DNA of 64,000 nt from Arthrobacter oryzae (lineage in GTDB: Bacteria; Actinomycetota; Actinomycetes; Actinomycetales; Micrococcaceae): assembly GCF_030718995.1 (NCBI RefSeq), contig NZ_CP132204.1, forward strand, positions 186,001-250,000, read 5' to 3'. A model generated the notes under the pieces. The model searched no databases. It was not told where the DNA came from and saw only the letters and a list, made by a program, of their open reading frames with translations. The position numbers were made by a program, and so were the translations under genes. Numbering within the stretch: position 1 is the stretch's first letter; every line of letters begins with the position of its first letter. Below, piece by piece: positions 17,353 to 26,909 of the stretch.

Positions 17353-17443
17353 TGTAGAAAGCTTGATCCAACCTCCGGTGAAGCCGGCCGAGGAGCCTGC
17401 AGGGCAGGGATTCCAACGGCCGGGCTGCCTTCTTGTAGAAAGC
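17353..17443. repeat. Direct repeat TGTAGAAAGC upstream of gltA
   Basis: TGTAGAAAGC occurs at 17353-17362 and 17434-17443 (plus strand; GCTTTCTACA when read toward gltA), 81 bp apart. They lie 32 to 122 bases before the gltA start. They could be binding sites for a carbon-metabolism regulator; I cannot name one. Confidence 0.4.
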
Positions 17444-17580
17444 CACCATTGATAGTCAGTTAAAAAGTACCGCTCCAAGGCAAGGTGACACTAATCCGGT
17501 AGTGCCGAAATGCCCCGAAAACGCCCCCGTTGTGTTGCGTGTCACACCATTGTTACGGACCTGTTGCCGCCCGTTGCCGG

Positions 17581-18729
17581 CTACGCGCCAGCGGTCAGCC
17601 GTGCCACTCCCGCGTCGATCCGCTCATCCGCGGCGGTCAGTGCCACCCGGATAAACCCGTTTCCGGCATCGCCGTAGAACACGCCGGGACCCACCACAAT
17701 CCCGAGCCCGGCCAGCCTGCCTACGGTGTCCCACGTGGCTTCACCGGCACTGCACCACAGGTAGAGTCCCGCCTGGGACTCGTGGATTGACAGCCCGAAG
17801 GATTCGAGAGCCGGCACTATCCGCTCCCGCCGCCCGCGGTAGAGGTCCTTCTGGGCCTGCACGTGGGCGTCGTCACCGAGTGCCACGCGCATGGCTTCCT
17901 GGACCGGGTAGGGAACGATCATGCCGGCATGCTTGCGGCTGTTGACCAGGTTGGCCATGATGACCGGGTCGCCTGCAACAAACGCTGCGCGGTACCCCGC
18001 AAGGTTCGATTGCTTGCTGAGGGAGTACACCGCCAGCAGGCCGTCATGGGATCCCCCGGCGACGCGCGGGTCCAGGATGCTGGGCACCGGGCGGCCGCCG
18101 CGCTGGACGTCCCACTCCCCCCAGCCGAGCTCCGCGTAGCATTCGTCGGAAGCCACGACGGCGCCAAGCCCGCGGGCCTGGTCCACTATCCGCTTCAATG
18201 ATGCGGCATCGCGGACGCTGCCGGTGGGGTTGGCCGGCGAATTGACCCAGACGAGCCGGACCCGCCGCCGTGTCTCGTCATCCAGTTCGTCGAGATCGTC
18301 AGCGGCGATGTGTTCCGCGCCTGCGAACGTCGCCCCGATGTCGTAGGTCGGGTAGGCAACGGTAGGGCGGACGACGACGTCACCGGGCTTGAGGCCCAGG
18401 AGGAACGGCAGCCACGCCACCAGTTCCTTGGAACCGACAGTGGGCATCACGTCCCTGGGATCCAGTCCGGGAACGCCGCGGCGGCGTGCGAACCAGTCAG
18501 CAATCGCTTCGCGGAGCGCCGGCGTACCGTGCACCGTGGGGTACCCGGGGGCGTCGGCGGCCCGCTGGAGCGCCTCCTGGACCAGGACGGGCGTGTGGTC
18601 AACCGGGGTGCCGATGGAAAGGTTGACAGGCCCGCCGGGGTGCTTGGCGGCCGTGGCAAGATACGGGGCCATGGCCTCCCACGGGTAGTCGGGCAGGCTA
18701 AGGCCGAAGCTGCGTACCGCGGATGTCAC
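17581..18729 (-). CDS. dapC: Succinyldiaminopimelate transaminase
   Basis: A 382-residue fold-type I PLP aminotransferase. It converts N-succinyl-2-amino-6-ketopimelate to N-succinyl-diaminopimelate, the step between DapD and DapE. Visible features are TVGSKELVAWLP near the cofactor phosphate site, VNSPANPTGSV (substrate/PLP Asn), SDECYAELGW, and SLSKQSNLAGYR with the Schiff-base Lys. The GTG at 18729 starts 10 bases after fdxA and is the usual N-terminus of the actinobacterial family. The fdxA-dapC pair is conserved in mycobacteria, which supports the specific assignment. Confidence 0.9.
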   Translation of the reverse strand: MTSAVRSFGLSLPDYPWEAMAPYLATAAKHPGGPVNLSIGTPVDHTPVLVQEALQRAADAPGYPTVHGTPALREAIADWFARRRGVPGLDPRDVMPTVGSKELVAWLPFLLGLKPGDVVVRPTVAYPTYDIGATFAGAEHIAADDLDELDDETRRRVRLVWVNSPANPTGSVRDAASLKRIVDQARGLGAVVASDECYAELGWGEWDVQRGGRPVPSILDPRVAGGSHDGLLAVYSLSKQSNLAGYRAAFVAGDPVIMANLVNSRKHAGMIVPYPVQEAMRVALGDDAHVQAQKDLYRGRRERIVPALESFGLSIHESQAGLYLWCSAGEATWDTVGRLAGLGIVVGPGVFYGDAGNGFIRVALTAADERIDAGVARLTAGA

Positions 18730-18739
18730 GCCAGGTGCC

Positions 18740-19066
18740 TCAGTGGTCCTGGTTCTGCGGCGGCAGGGCAGCAATCATCGGGTGGTCGGTGTGGGTGTTG
18801 CCCACCTTGGCGGCGCCGCCGGGCGACCCCAGGTCGTCGAAGAATTCGACGTTCGCCTTGTAGTAGTCGGCCCACTCGTCAGGGGTGTCATCCTCGTAGT
18901 AAATGGCCTCGACGGGGCAGACAGGTTCGCAGGCACCGCAGTCGACGCATTCATCCGGGTGGATGTAGAGGGACCGCTCGCCCTCATAGATGCAGTCGAC
19001 GGGGCATTCCTCAATACATGCCTTGTCCTTGACATCTACACACGGCTGCGCGATTACGTACGTCAC
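18740..19066 (-). CDS. fdxA: 7Fe ferredoxin
   Basis: A 108-residue electron carrier. Cys residues at 9, 17, 21, 25, 40, 43, 46 and 50 align, offset by one, with Azotobacter-type seven-iron ferredoxin. C9, C17 and C50 would hold the [3Fe-4S] cluster, C21, C40, C43 and C46 the [4Fe-4S] cluster, and C25 is the free Cys. The rest is an acidic C-terminal extension (YYEDDTPDEWADYYKANVEF). The start is GTG, preceded by GGAGAGG. It is co-transcribed with dapC, though no functional link to DAP synthesis is obvious. Confidence 0.93.
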   Translation of the reverse strand: MTYVIAQPCVDVKDKACIEECPVDCIYEGERSLYIHPDECVDCGACEPVCPVEAIYYEDDTPDEWADYYKANVEFFDDLGSPGGAAKVGNTHTDHPMIAALPPQNQDH

Positions 19067-19255
19067 GTCCCTTGCCTCTCCACGTTGGTTCCGGCACTCG
19101 GCCGGTGATCTTCCCGGCCTGAGCGCCGGACTGCTGACTTCTGAGCCTATTATCTATCAGCCTGTTCCCGCGAACCTAGCAACGCGTCATAGAAGCCCGG
19201 CGTCACAGAAGCCCGGCGTCATACACGCCCGCGGTGCTGACAGGAAGGGGCGTCC

Positions 19256-19261
19256 TAGGAT
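19256..19261 (+). promoter_or_regulatory. -10 element deciding the GTG at 19268
   Basis: TAGGAT lies 6 bases before the second of two tandem GTG codons (19265 and 19268). Leaderless initiation would therefore use 19268. Confidence 0.5.
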
Positions 19262-19267
19262 GAAGTG

Positions 19268-19513
19268 GTGACGTCACAGGCCCCCGATTTCCGCCAGTTC
19301 CTCGACAACGCCCCGCTGGGCACGCGGGTGGTGGTTCGCTACCGCATCCCGGAGGGCCTGACGGACGCGCTGGGCGACCTGGTGGGGATCACCGCGGCCG
19401 AGTGTACCGTCCGCACCCGGCGGGCCGACGTCGTCATTCCCCTGGCCATGGTAGTGGCAGCGAAACCGGTACCACCGCCTCCCCCGCGGCGCGCGGCGCG
19501 AGCGGCGGGCTAA
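19268..19513 (+). CDS. Small SH3-like domain protein (acetyltransferase N-domain type)
   Basis: An 81-residue protein. Residues 10-60 (LDNAPLGTRVVVRYRIPEG, then LTDALGDLVGITAAECTV) resemble the small beta-barrel N-terminal domain found in front of GNAT domains in some actinobacterial acetyltransferases. No GNAT domain follows here. The C-terminus is a Pro/Arg/Ala tail. It may be a free-standing nucleotide- or protein-binding domain, or a remnant of a longer gene. It faces fdxA across a 200-base gap, in which nothing else stands out. Confidence 0.65.
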   Translation: MTSQAPDFRQFLDNAPLGTRVVVRYRIPEGLTDALGDLVGITAAECTVRTRRADVVIPLAMVVAAKPVPPPPPRRAARAAG

Positions 19514-19531
19514 GCCTGCCGTCCGGCGGCT

Positions 19532-19915
19532 TCAGGCGCGCCGGGGCGGTTCCCGGTAGCGCCGGCACCACACGAGCATCAGCACGGTCACCGCGGCGAT
19601 ACCGTAGATCCAGAGGTAGCCGGGAACGTCCGCGGCGATAAGCCGTTTGCCGGGCTCCAGGTTCGACCACAGACCTGCCAGGACGTAGCACAGCACGCCG
19701 CAGGCCGCCGGCGGGATCACCGACCTAAAAGCCGCCCCGAGGAGCAACTGGACCGAGCCCAGAAGGACCAGCGCCGCCACCGCACCCCAGGGAAGAACGA
19801 CGCCGGACACCATCCACTGCTGGCGATGCAGGGCCGTGCCTGCCGCCGCAACAAAAAGAGCTGCCGGCACGGCGGCGGCGATGCCGCCTGCCATACCGGC
19901 AGCTCTATTGTTCAC
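19532..19915 (-). CDS. Four-TM hypothetical membrane protein
   Basis: A 127-residue hydrophobic protein with four predicted membrane segments at about 7-27, 36-56, 63-84 and 98-118. It ends in a basic cytoplasmic tail (CRRYREPPRRA). The start is GTG. It lies 28 bases downstream of typA on the same strand and is likely in its transcript. No family is recognised and no catalytic motif is visible. Its 3' end faces the small SH3-like gene across 18 bases. Confidence 0.7.
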   Translation of the reverse strand: MNNRAAGMAGGIAAAVPAALFVAAAGTALHRQQWMVSGVVLPWGAVAALVLLGSVQLLLGAAFRSVIPPAACGVLCYVLAGLWSNLEPGKRLIAADVPGYLWIYGIAAVTVLMLVWCRRYREPPRRA

Positions 19916-19943
19916 GAAGGTAATAACCGGAACGTGCCGGGGG

Positions 19944-21872
19944 TCAGACCTTGGCGCGGGCGCGGTTGGCCTTGGCGCGCTCGTTGGTGTCCAGGATCAC
20001 CTTACGGATGCGGATGGACTCCGGGGTAACCTCAACGCACTCGTCCTCGCGGGCGAATTCGAGGGACTCTTCGAGGGTCAGGTCGCGGGGCGGCGTCAGG
20101 TTCTCGAAGGTGTCGGAAGAGGCTGCACGCATGTTGGTGAGCTTCTTTTCCTTGGTGATGTTGACGTCCATGTCGTCGGCGCGGGAGTTCTCCCCCACGA
20201 TCATGCCTTCGTAAACCTCGGAGGTGGGCTTCACGAAGAAGGAACCGCGTTCCTGCAGGTTGATCATGGCGAACGGCGTGACAACACCGGCGCGGTCGGC
20301 GATCATCGAACCGTTGGTGCGGTATTCGATCGGGCCGGCCCAGGGCTCGTAGCCCTCGGAGATGGAGGCTGCGATGCCGGCGCCGCGGGTGTCCGTGAGG
20401 AACTTGGTGCGGAAGCCGATCAGGCCACGGGCGGGAACGATGAACTCCATGCGGCACCAGCCGGTGCCGTGGTTGGCCATGTTGGTCATGCGGCCCTTGC
20501 GGGCTGCCATGAGCTGGGTGACGGCGCCGAGGTACTCTTCCGGCACGTCGATGGTCATGTGCTCCATCGGCTCGTGGATCTTGCCGTCGATGGTCTTGGT
20601 GACCACCTGCGGCTTGCCGACGGTCAGCTCGAAGCCTTCGCGGCGCATCTGCTCAACGAGGATGGCCAGTGCCAGCTCGCCACGGCCCTGAACTTCCCAG
20701 GCGTCGGGACGCTCGGTGGGGAGGACCTTGATGGAGACGTTACCGATCAGTTCCTTGTCCAGGCGGTCCTTCACCTGGCGGGCCGTGACCTTGGCGCCCT
20801 TGACCTTGCCGGCCAGCGGCGAGGTGTTGATACCGATGGTCATGGAGATCGCGGGATCGTCCACGGTGATCAGCGGCAGCGGCTGCGGGTTCTCGGCGTC
20901 GGTCAGGGTCTCACCGATAGTGATTTCCTCGATGCCGGCGACGGCCACGATCTCACCGGGGCCTGCGGACTCGGCCGGGACGCGGTCCAGGGCCTTGGTG
21001 GCCAGCAGTTCGGTGATTTTGACGTTCTTCAGTTCGCCGTTGGCGCGGGCCCATGCAACGGTCTGGCCCTTGCGGAGCGTGCCGTTGTAGATGCGAAGCA
21101 GCGCCAGGCGGCCCAGGAACGGAGAGGCGTCGAGGTTGGTCACGTGCGCCTGCAGGACGCCGTTGGGGTCGTACGTCGGTGCCGGGATGTGCTCGATAAT
21201 GGTCTTGAAGAGCGGCTCGAGGTCCTCGTTCTCCGGGGCCGTGCCGTCGGCAGGCTGCTCGAGGGAGGCGCGGCCAACCTTGGCTGCTGCGTAGACAACC
21301 GGAACTTCGAGGATCTTGTCCAGGTCCAGGTCGGGAACTTCGTCCGCGAGGTCGGAGGCCAGGCCAAGGAGCAGGTCCATGGACTCGTGGACAACTTCTT
21401 CGATCCGCGCGTCGGGGCGGTCGGTCTTGTTGACCAGCAGGATCACCGGCAGGTGCGCGGCGAGGGCCTTGCGGAGCACGAAACGGGTCTGGGGCAGGGG
21501 TCCCTCAGAAGCGTCGACGAGCAGCACTACACCGTCAACCATGGACAGTCCGCGCTCCACCTCGCCGCCGAAGTCCGCGTGGCCCGGAGTGTCGATCACG
21601 TTGATGGTGATGGTCTCGCCCTTTGAGGACGGTCCGTTGTAGGCCACGGTGGTGTTCTTGGCCAGAATGGTGATGCCCTTTTCGCGCTCAAGGTCACCGG
21701 AGTCCATCACGCGGTCTTCGAGGTGGTTGTGCTCGGCAAAGGAGTTGGTCTGCTTGAGCATGGCGTCGACCAGCGTGGTCTTGCCGTGGTCAACGTGGGC
21801 CACAATCGCGACGTTGCGCAGGTCACTGCGCGATGCAGTGGCTACCGCAGTGTTGGTGGTGGTTTCAGACAT
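19944..21872 (-). CDS. typA: Ribosome-associated GTPase TypA/BipA
   Basis: A 642-residue translational GTPase of the EF-G-like class that binds 70S ribosomes under stress and helps 50S assembly. The G1 motif is AHVDHGKTT, then [10 protein letters not shown] (switch I), [12 protein letters not shown] (G3) and NKTDRPDAR (G4). C-terminal EF-G-like domains III and V and the TypA-specific domain follow ([18 protein letters not shown]). Length is slightly above the usual 610-635. The 271-base upstream region holds the leader and no element I can name with confidence. Confidence 0.95.
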   Translation of the reverse strand: MSETTTNTAVATASRSDLRNVAIVAHVDHGKTTLVDAMLKQTNSFAEHNHLEDRVMDSGDLEREKGITILAKNTTVAYNGPSSKGETITINVIDTPGHADFGGEVERGLSMVDGVVLLVDASEGPLPQTRFVLRKALAAHLPVILLVNKTDRPDARIEEVVHESMDLLLGLASDLADEVPDLDLDKILEVPVVYAAAKVGRASLEQPADGTAPENEDLEPLFKTIIEHIPAPTYDPNGVLQAHVTNLDASPFLGRLALLRIYNGTLRKGQTVAWARANGELKNVKITELLATKALDRVPAESAGPGEIVAVAGIEEITIGETLTDAENPQPLPLITVDDPAISMTIGINTSPLAGKVKGAKVTARQVKDRLDKELIGNVSIKVLPTERPDAWEVQGRGELALAILVEQMRREGFELTVGKPQVVTKTIDGKIHEPMEHMTIDVPEEYLGAVTQLMAARKGRMTNMANHGTGWCRMEFIVPARGLIGFRTKFLTDTRGAGIAASISEGYEPWAGPIEYRTNGSMIADRAGVVTPFAMINLQERGSFFVKPTSEVYEGMIVGENSRADDMDVNITKEKKLTNMRAASSDTFENLTPPRDLTLEESLEFAREDECVEVTPESIRIRKVILDTNERAKANRARAKV

Positions 21873-22143
21873 GCGTTATTGCTCGATTCAGTGGTGAAGT
21901 CAGCTGTGGTATCGCGACATTTCCAACCGGAACGCACGACGAGAAGACCCTTTGGCACAGGGCACCTGCTACCAGTCTAAGCGCTAGGTCATTTATTGGC
22001 CTAAAAACCCGAAACGGGCCCCTCCGCGCCCCCGTTACAGGATCGTCACCGGGATGGGATGAATAGTGCCTAAAGTTACTGGCTATTCCTTGTGCTATGC
22101 CCCATCATTACGGGATAACAGCAAGCCAGCCCGGAGACCATAG

Positions 22144-23085
22144 ATGCGAATCGCCTCAGCTCTGACTCGCTTCGTCGCACCTGTGATCGCCACCGGCGTT
22201 CTGATGGCCGGCTGCGGGCAGCCCCCCCAGACACCAGATGCCGCCCCGGCGTCGTCGGTTCCCGCAGCATCCGCAGCCTCACAGCCGCCGGAACAGACGG
22301 CCACCAACGCCGCGCCCCGGAAGTCCGCGGCCGCCCCTGTGGCCGCCGAACCCGGCGCGCCGGTGGCCGCAGGCGCGGCACCGAAGGCACAGCTCGCCCC
22401 GGAGCCTGATCCGGCAACGATGGTTCCCGGGTCGACCTACCTTAACCCGGCCAACGGCCGCATTGAAGTCATCGTGGCGGACATCAGGCGGACAGCCGTC
22501 CTGATCGGGGACTCGCAGTCCGAGCCGGAAGCCGGCTGGCCACGCCAGGGGCTCGCCGGCATGGGCTATAACGTCTTCTTCTGCGGACGCGGCGGCACAG
22601 GGTTCGTTGCGGCGAACGGCAAGACCGGAAACTACATCGACGCGCTGCAGCGCGGCGACTGGAAACTCCCCTACGGTTCACCCGGACTCGTGGTCATCCA
22701 GGGCGGCGGAAACGATGCCGCCCGCGGAGCCACCGACGCCCAGATCGCGGCCAATGCCGAGCGCCTGATCTCGACGCTCAAGCAGCGATACCCCGGATCC
22801 AAGTTCGCCATGATCGGCACCCTGGCCCGCGGCGTCAACTACGGCGGCGGGCGCCGGTCGCAGGTCGATGCACTTCTCGGCACCGTCGCAGCCAAGCACG
22901 GCATTCCTTTCGTCAGTGTCGGAGACTGGCTGACGAAGTACAACCTGGCCAAGGAACTTGCCGACGGCGTACACATGAACGACGTCGGCCACAAGGCGCT
23001 GGGCACGATCCTCGCCACCAGGCTGATGGAACTGGGGCTCGAGGCTCCGGCCCGGCCGGCCACGTCCGTGCTACCGGTGGGTTGA
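22144..23085 (+). CDS. Secreted SGNH/GDSL hydrolase lipoprotein
   Basis: A 313-residue exported protein. The signal peptide ends in a lipobox LMAGC. A low-complexity Ala/Pro linker of about 70 residues follows, then an SGNH domain. Block I is LIGDSQS with the nucleophile Ser; a Gly and the Asn of QGGGND make up the oxyanion site; DGVHMNDVGH carries the catalytic Asp and His. Such enzymes remove acyl or acetyl groups from lipids or polysaccharides. The substrate is unknown. A terminator follows the stop codon, so it is probably a single-gene unit. Confidence 0.85.
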   Translation: MRIASALTRFVAPVIATGVLMAGCGQPPQTPDAAPASSVPAASAASQPPEQTATNAAPRKSAAAPVAAEPGAPVAAGAAPKAQLAPEPDPATMVPGSTYLNPANGRIEVIVADIRRTAVLIGDSQSEPEAGWPRQGLAGMGYNVFFCGRGGTGFVAANGKTGNYIDALQRGDWKLPYGSPGLVVIQGGGNDAARGATDAQIAANAERLISTLKQRYPGSKFAMIGTLARGVNYGGGRRSQVDALLGTVAAKHGIPFVSVGDWLTKYNLAKELADGVHMNDVGHKALGTILATRLMELGLEAPARPATSVLPVG

Positions 23086-23098
23086 CCCGCCGATAAAT

Positions 23099-23141
23099 GG
23101 AGCCGGCCCCCGCCCCTGACGGGCGGAGGCCGGCTCCTTTT
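23099..23141 (+). terminator. Rho-independent terminator after SGNH gene
   Basis: A 10-bp outer stem (GGAGCCGGCC against GGCCGGCTCC), further inner pairing of CCCGCC with GGGCGG, and a TTTT tail at 23138-23141. It sits in the convergent gap to the peptide ATPase gene and may work both ways. Confidence 0.85.
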
Positions 23142-23167
23142 CTGCCTACCTACTCAAGGCAACGTGC

Positions 23168-24910
23168 TCAGGCGACTTCGGGCGGCAGCATCAGCCGGGC
23201 ACCCGGGATGGCGTTGAGCAACGCCTTGGTGTACTCCCGCTGCGGCGCGTCGAAGACGTCGTCCGTTGAACCGGTTTCCACCAGCTTGCCCTTTTCCATC
23301 ACACACACGTGGTCCGCGATCTGACGGACCACGGCAAGGTCGTGGGTGATGAACAGGTAGGTCAGTCCCAGCCTGGACTGAAGCTCGGCGAGGAGGTTCA
23401 GCACCTGCGCCTGGACCAGTACATCGAGTGCGGAGACCGCTTCGTCGCAGATGATCACCTCAGGGTCAAGCGCCAGTGCACGGGCGATGGCGACGCGCTG
23501 GCGCTGGCCGCCGGACAGCTCGTTGGGGTACCGCTGCATGGTGGACTGCGGCAGCGCCACCTGGTCCAGGAGCTCGCGGACCTTCTTCTCGCGGCTGGCC
23601 TTGTCACCGATCTTGTGGGTCCGCAGCGGTTCCTCGATGGTCCGGAAGATGTTGTACATCGGATCAAGCGAGCCGTAGGGGTCCTGGAAGATCGGCTGCA
23701 CACGGCGGCGGAAGGCAAAGATTTCCTTGTTGTTCAGCGTGGACGTATCCACGCCGTCGAATACGATCTTGCCTGACGTGGGCTGCAGGAGGTTCAGCAC
23801 CATCTGCGCCACGGTGGACTTGCCGGAACCCGACTCCCCCACGATCGCCGTCGTGGTTCCGCGTTTGACGCTGAACGAAACGTCGTCGACGGCGGTGAAG
23901 TCCGTGGACTTCCCGAAACCGGACCGCAGCTTGAACACCTTGCGGAGGTTCTGGATCTGCAGCACGTCTTCGGGCATGGTCGGCTCCACCACGATGTCCG
24001 CGCCGGAAGCTGCGCCCGGAGCAAGCAGTTCATCCGACTCGACGCCGAGCTCCTTGGCCACTTGGATGCGCCGTGAAGCCAGCGACGGCGCCGAGGCCAC
24101 CAGGCGCTGAGTGTACGGGTGCTGCGGGTTCTGCAGCAGTTCCAGCGACGGACCCGCTTCCACCACGTTGCCCCGGTACATGACTACCACCTTGTCCGCA
24201 CGTTCTGCGGCCAGGCCCAGGTCGTGGGTGATGAGGAGCACCGACGTGCCCAGTTCCGAGGTCATGTGTTCAAGGTGATCGAGGATCTGGCGCTGCACCG
24301 TCACATCGAGGGCGGAGGTGGGCTCGTCCGCGATGAGCAGCCGGGGCTGGCAGGAGAGGCCGATCGCGATCAGCGCCCGCTGGCGCATGCCGCCGGAGAA
24401 CTCGTGCGGATACTGCTTCGCACGCCGCTCGGCGTCAGGAAGACCTGCCTGGGCAAGCACTTTCGCAACGTCGGCCGGTCCGCTGGGCCGTCCGTTGGCA
24501 CGCAGCGTTTCCTTAACCTGGTAACCGATCTTCCACACCGGGTTGAGGTTGGACATCGGGTCCTGCGGGACCATGCCGATGGTGTTGCCGCGCAGCTCGA
24601 TCATGCGCTTTTCAGGGGCCTGCGAAATGTCTTCGCCGTCCAGCAGGATCTGGCCGCCCGAGACCCTGCCGTTGCCGGGCAGCAGCCCGATCGCGGCCAG
24701 CGCTGTCGTCGACTTTCCGGAGCCCGACTCCCCCACGATGGCGACGGTTTCACCCGGCATGATGGTCAGGTGGGCGTTCCGGACGGCCTGGACTTCGCCC
24801 GAGCCGGTCTGGAAGGAAATGGCGAGGTCGCGGATTTCCAGGAGCGCCTTTTCCGCCCGGCCGGCCTCGCTGATAATGACGTCGGAAGTTGTCATGGTTG
24901 CCTCGTTCAT
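23168..24910 (-). CDS. Peptide ABC transporter ATPase, fused DppD-DppF type (system B)
   Basis: A 580-residue protein with two complete ABC domains, equivalent to the separate DppD and DppF subunits of di/oligopeptide importers. Each half has Walker A (GESGSGKST), a signature (FSGGMRQR in the first, LSGGQRQR in the second), Walker B and an H-loop; peptide-type oligopeptide C-terminal extensions follow each half. The linker is at about residues 275-315. Its ATG overlaps the permease stop as ATGA, so translation is probably coupled. It is the last gene of a four-gene operon running from 28595 to 23168. Confidence 0.9.
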   Translation of the reverse strand: MNEATMTTSDVIISEAGRAEKALLEIRDLAISFQTGSGEVQAVRNAHLTIMPGETVAIVGESGSGKSTTALAAIGLLPGNGRVSGGQILLDGEDISQAPEKRMIELRGNTIGMVPQDPMSNLNPVWKIGYQVKETLRANGRPSGPADVAKVLAQAGLPDAERRAKQYPHEFSGGMRQRALIAIGLSCQPRLLIADEPTSALDVTVQRQILDHLEHMTSELGTSVLLITHDLGLAAERADKVVVMYRGNVVEAGPSLELLQNPQHPYTQRLVASAPSLASRRIQVAKELGVESDELLAPGAASGADIVVEPTMPEDVLQIQNLRKVFKLRSGFGKSTDFTAVDDVSFSVKRGTTTAIVGESGSGKSTVAQMVLNLLQPTSGKIVFDGVDTSTLNNKEIFAFRRRVQPIFQDPYGSLDPMYNIFRTIEEPLRTHKIGDKASREKKVRELLDQVALPQSTMQRYPNELSGGQRQRVAIARALALDPEVIICDEAVSALDVLVQAQVLNLLAELQSRLGLTYLFITHDLAVVRQIADHVCVMEKGKLVETGSTDDVFDAPQREYTKALLNAIPGARLMLPPEVA

Positions 24911-25857
24911 CGTTGGCGGCTCTTCGGGTCAAGGGCGTCGCGCAGGGCATCGCCGAGCATAATGAAGCTCAGGACGGTGACGGACAGCGCCATGGCCGGG
25001 TACAGCAGGATGGCCGGGTTGGTGCGGACGGACGACTTGGCGGCGGCGATGTCGTTACCCCAGGACATGATGCTCCCGGGAAGTCCGATGCCGATGAAGG
25101 ACAGCGTCGCTTCCGCGACAATGAAGACGCCGAGCTCCATGGTGGCCAGGACGATGATCGGCGCGAGTGCGTTGGGCAGCACGTGCCGGACCAGTGAGCC
25201 GAGCCGTGAAACGCCCAGCGAACGCGCAGCGGTCACGAAGTCGGCGTTGCGCACTTCGATCACCGCACCGCGCGTAATGCGGGCCATCTGAGGCCAGCCG
25301 AGCACCACCAAAACCATGACCACTGTCCAGACGCCCCGGTTTTCACGCATGAACGGCAGCTGGGAAACCACCAGCGCGCCGAGGATGAGGGGCAGTGCGA
25401 AGAAGATGTCGCCGAGGCGGGCAATGACGGCGTCAATCCAGCCGCCGTAGAATCCCGCGAGGGCACCGAGCGTGACACCGATGATGAGGACGAACAGCAC
25501 CGAGAAGACACCAACCATCAGCGATGCCTGGGTCCCGTGGATGATCCGGGAATAGACGTCGCAGCCCTGGAAGGTGAAGCCGAGCGGATGCCCTGCCGCC
25601 GGGGCTCCGTCCGAATTCGCCAGCTGGCAGTTGTCATTCGGAGCCACCTGGGTGAACAGGCCCGGAAAGAGCGCCACGATGATGATCAGTGCGATCATCA
25701 TCGCGGAAATAATGAACAGCGGACGACGGCGGAGCTTGCGCCAGGCATCTGCCCAGAGGCTCAGCGGTGCCTGGTCCGTTTTGAGCGAGTCCGTTGCGAG
25801 CAGAGGGGTCTCCTCCACGGGGGCAACGAAGTGCTCGATTTCGCGATTAGTTTTCAT
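24907..25857 (-). CDS. Peptide ABC transporter permease, DppC type (system B)
   Basis: A 316-residue permease of the OppC/DppC family. A cytoplasmic N-terminal segment of about 45 residues comes before the first membrane helix. The periplasmic loop (APNDNCQLANSDG) and five more helices follow. The EAA-like loop reads DFVTAARSLGVSRLGSL. The start at 25857 overlaps the end of the upstream permease by 11 bases; a longer frame is not family-like. It pairs with the DppB-type permease to form the channel. Confidence 0.9.
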   Translation of the reverse strand: MKTNREIEHFVAPVEETPLLATDSLKTDQAPLSLWADAWRKLRRRPLFIISAMMIALIIIVALFPGLFTQVAPNDNCQLANSDGAPAAGHPLGFTFQGCDVYSRIIHGTQASLMVGVFSVLFVLIIGVTLGALAGFYGGWIDAVIARLGDIFFALPLILGALVVSQLPFMRENRGVWTVVMVLVVLGWPQMARITRGAVIEVRNADFVTAARSLGVSRLGSLVRHVLPNALAPIIVLATMELGVFIVAEATLSFIGIGLPGSIMSWGNDIAAAKSSVRTNPAILLYPAMALSVTVLSFIMLGDALRDALDPKSRQR

Positions 25858-26776
25858 AGCGGATCCTTGGATCAAGCCAGGCGTACAGCAAATCGACCAA
25901 CAGGTTGGCAACGACGAAGACGAGCACCAGCACGCTGACAATCGCAACGACGGTGGGGCCTTCGCTGCGGATGACAGCCTGGAACAGCTTCTGGCCAACG
26001 CCGGGGACGTTGAAGATACTTTCCGTGACAATGGCCCCGCCCATCAGGCCGCCGAGGCTGGCGCCCAGGTAGGTGATGACCGGAATCATGGAGTTGCGCA
26101 GGATGTGGGTGACCACAACGCGGGGTCGTGACAGGCCCTTCGCGGTGGCGGTGCGCACATAGTCGGCGTTCATGTTTTCGATGACCGATGCGCGGGTGAG
26201 CCGGAGGACGTAGGCGAAGGAAACCAATCCCAGCACGGTGGCCGGCAGGATCAGGTTGCCCCAGTCTGCGTTTGCGCCGACCGTGGGTTTGGCCCAGCCC
26301 AGCTGCACGCCGATCAACAGCTGCAGGACGAAGCCGAGCACAAAGGTGGGAATGGCGATGACCACGAGGGATGCGACGAGCACCGTCGCATCAAAGATCT
26401 TTCCTTTGCGGAGTCCGGCAATGAGGCCGAAGGTCACGCCGAAGACGGCCTGGATGACCAGTGCTTCAACGGCGAGCATGACGGTCACGGGGAAGATCCG
26501 GCCCAGGGATGCCGCAATGGGCTGGCCGGTGAAGTCGACGCCGAGGTTGAAGGTGAACAGGTTCTTGAGGAAGAGCCCGTACTGCACCCAGAACGGCTGG
26601 TCGAGGTTGTACTGCTGGCGGAGCTGCGCAATAACGGCTTCGCTGGGGGGACGGTCGCCGAAAAGCGCCCGGATCGGGTCGCCGGGAAGGGCGAAGACCA
26701 TGAAGTAGACGAGCAGCGTGGTTCCGATGAACACCGGAATGATCTGCAGCAGGCGCCGGAGGATGTACTGGATCAC
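25847..26776 (-). CDS. Peptide ABC transporter permease, DppB type (system B)
   Basis: A 309-residue permease with the standard DppB/OppB architecture. It begins MIQYILRRLLQIIPVFIGTT, has six membrane segments, and the cytoplasmic loop DYVRTATAKGLSRPRVVVTH contacts the ATPase. The start follows a CTCCT-complementary site. It is separated from its binding-protein gene by a hairpin at 26849-26880. Its normal length contrasts with the 513-residue equivalent in system A. Confidence 0.9.
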   Translation of the reverse strand: MIQYILRRLLQIIPVFIGTTLLVYFMVFALPGDPIRALFGDRPPSEAVIAQLRQQYNLDQPFWVQYGLFLKNLFTFNLGVDFTGQPIAASLGRIFPVTVMLAVEALVIQAVFGVTFGLIAGLRKGKIFDATVLVASLVVIAIPTFVLGFVLQLLIGVQLGWAKPTVGANADWGNLILPATVLGLVSFAYVLRLTRASVIENMNADYVRTATAKGLSRPRVVVTHILRNSMIPVITYLGASLGGLMGGAIVTESIFNVPGVGQKLFQAVIRSEGPTVVAIVSVLVLVFVVANLLVDLLYAWLDPRIRYEN

Positions 26777-26848
26777 AGCAACTCCTCCTGGGCGTTGGTG
26801 GGGCTAAGGGGGATCATGTAGGACAGCTTTCGTGCCGGTTCCAAGGCT

Positions 26849-26880
26849 ATGGGGGCCCGGCTTTGTGGCCGAACCCCCAT
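26849..26880 (-). promoter_or_regulatory. Intercistronic hairpin, binding protein/permease (system B)
   Basis: ATGGGGG pairs with CCCCCAT, then a 2-base mismatch, then CGGC with GCCG. It lies in the 133-base gap between the lipoprotein and permease genes and probably limits read-through or protects the upstream message. Confidence 0.6.
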
Positions 26881-26909
26881 GAGCTTTTGACGTGGATTTG
26901 TTCCGAAGA

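Noticed and set aside
19836..21626. A 596-codon open frame antisense to typA
   Set aside because: It is the mirror of a clear typA gene in high-GC DNA, has a repetitive Gly/Val/Asp/Arg composition and no recognisable domain.
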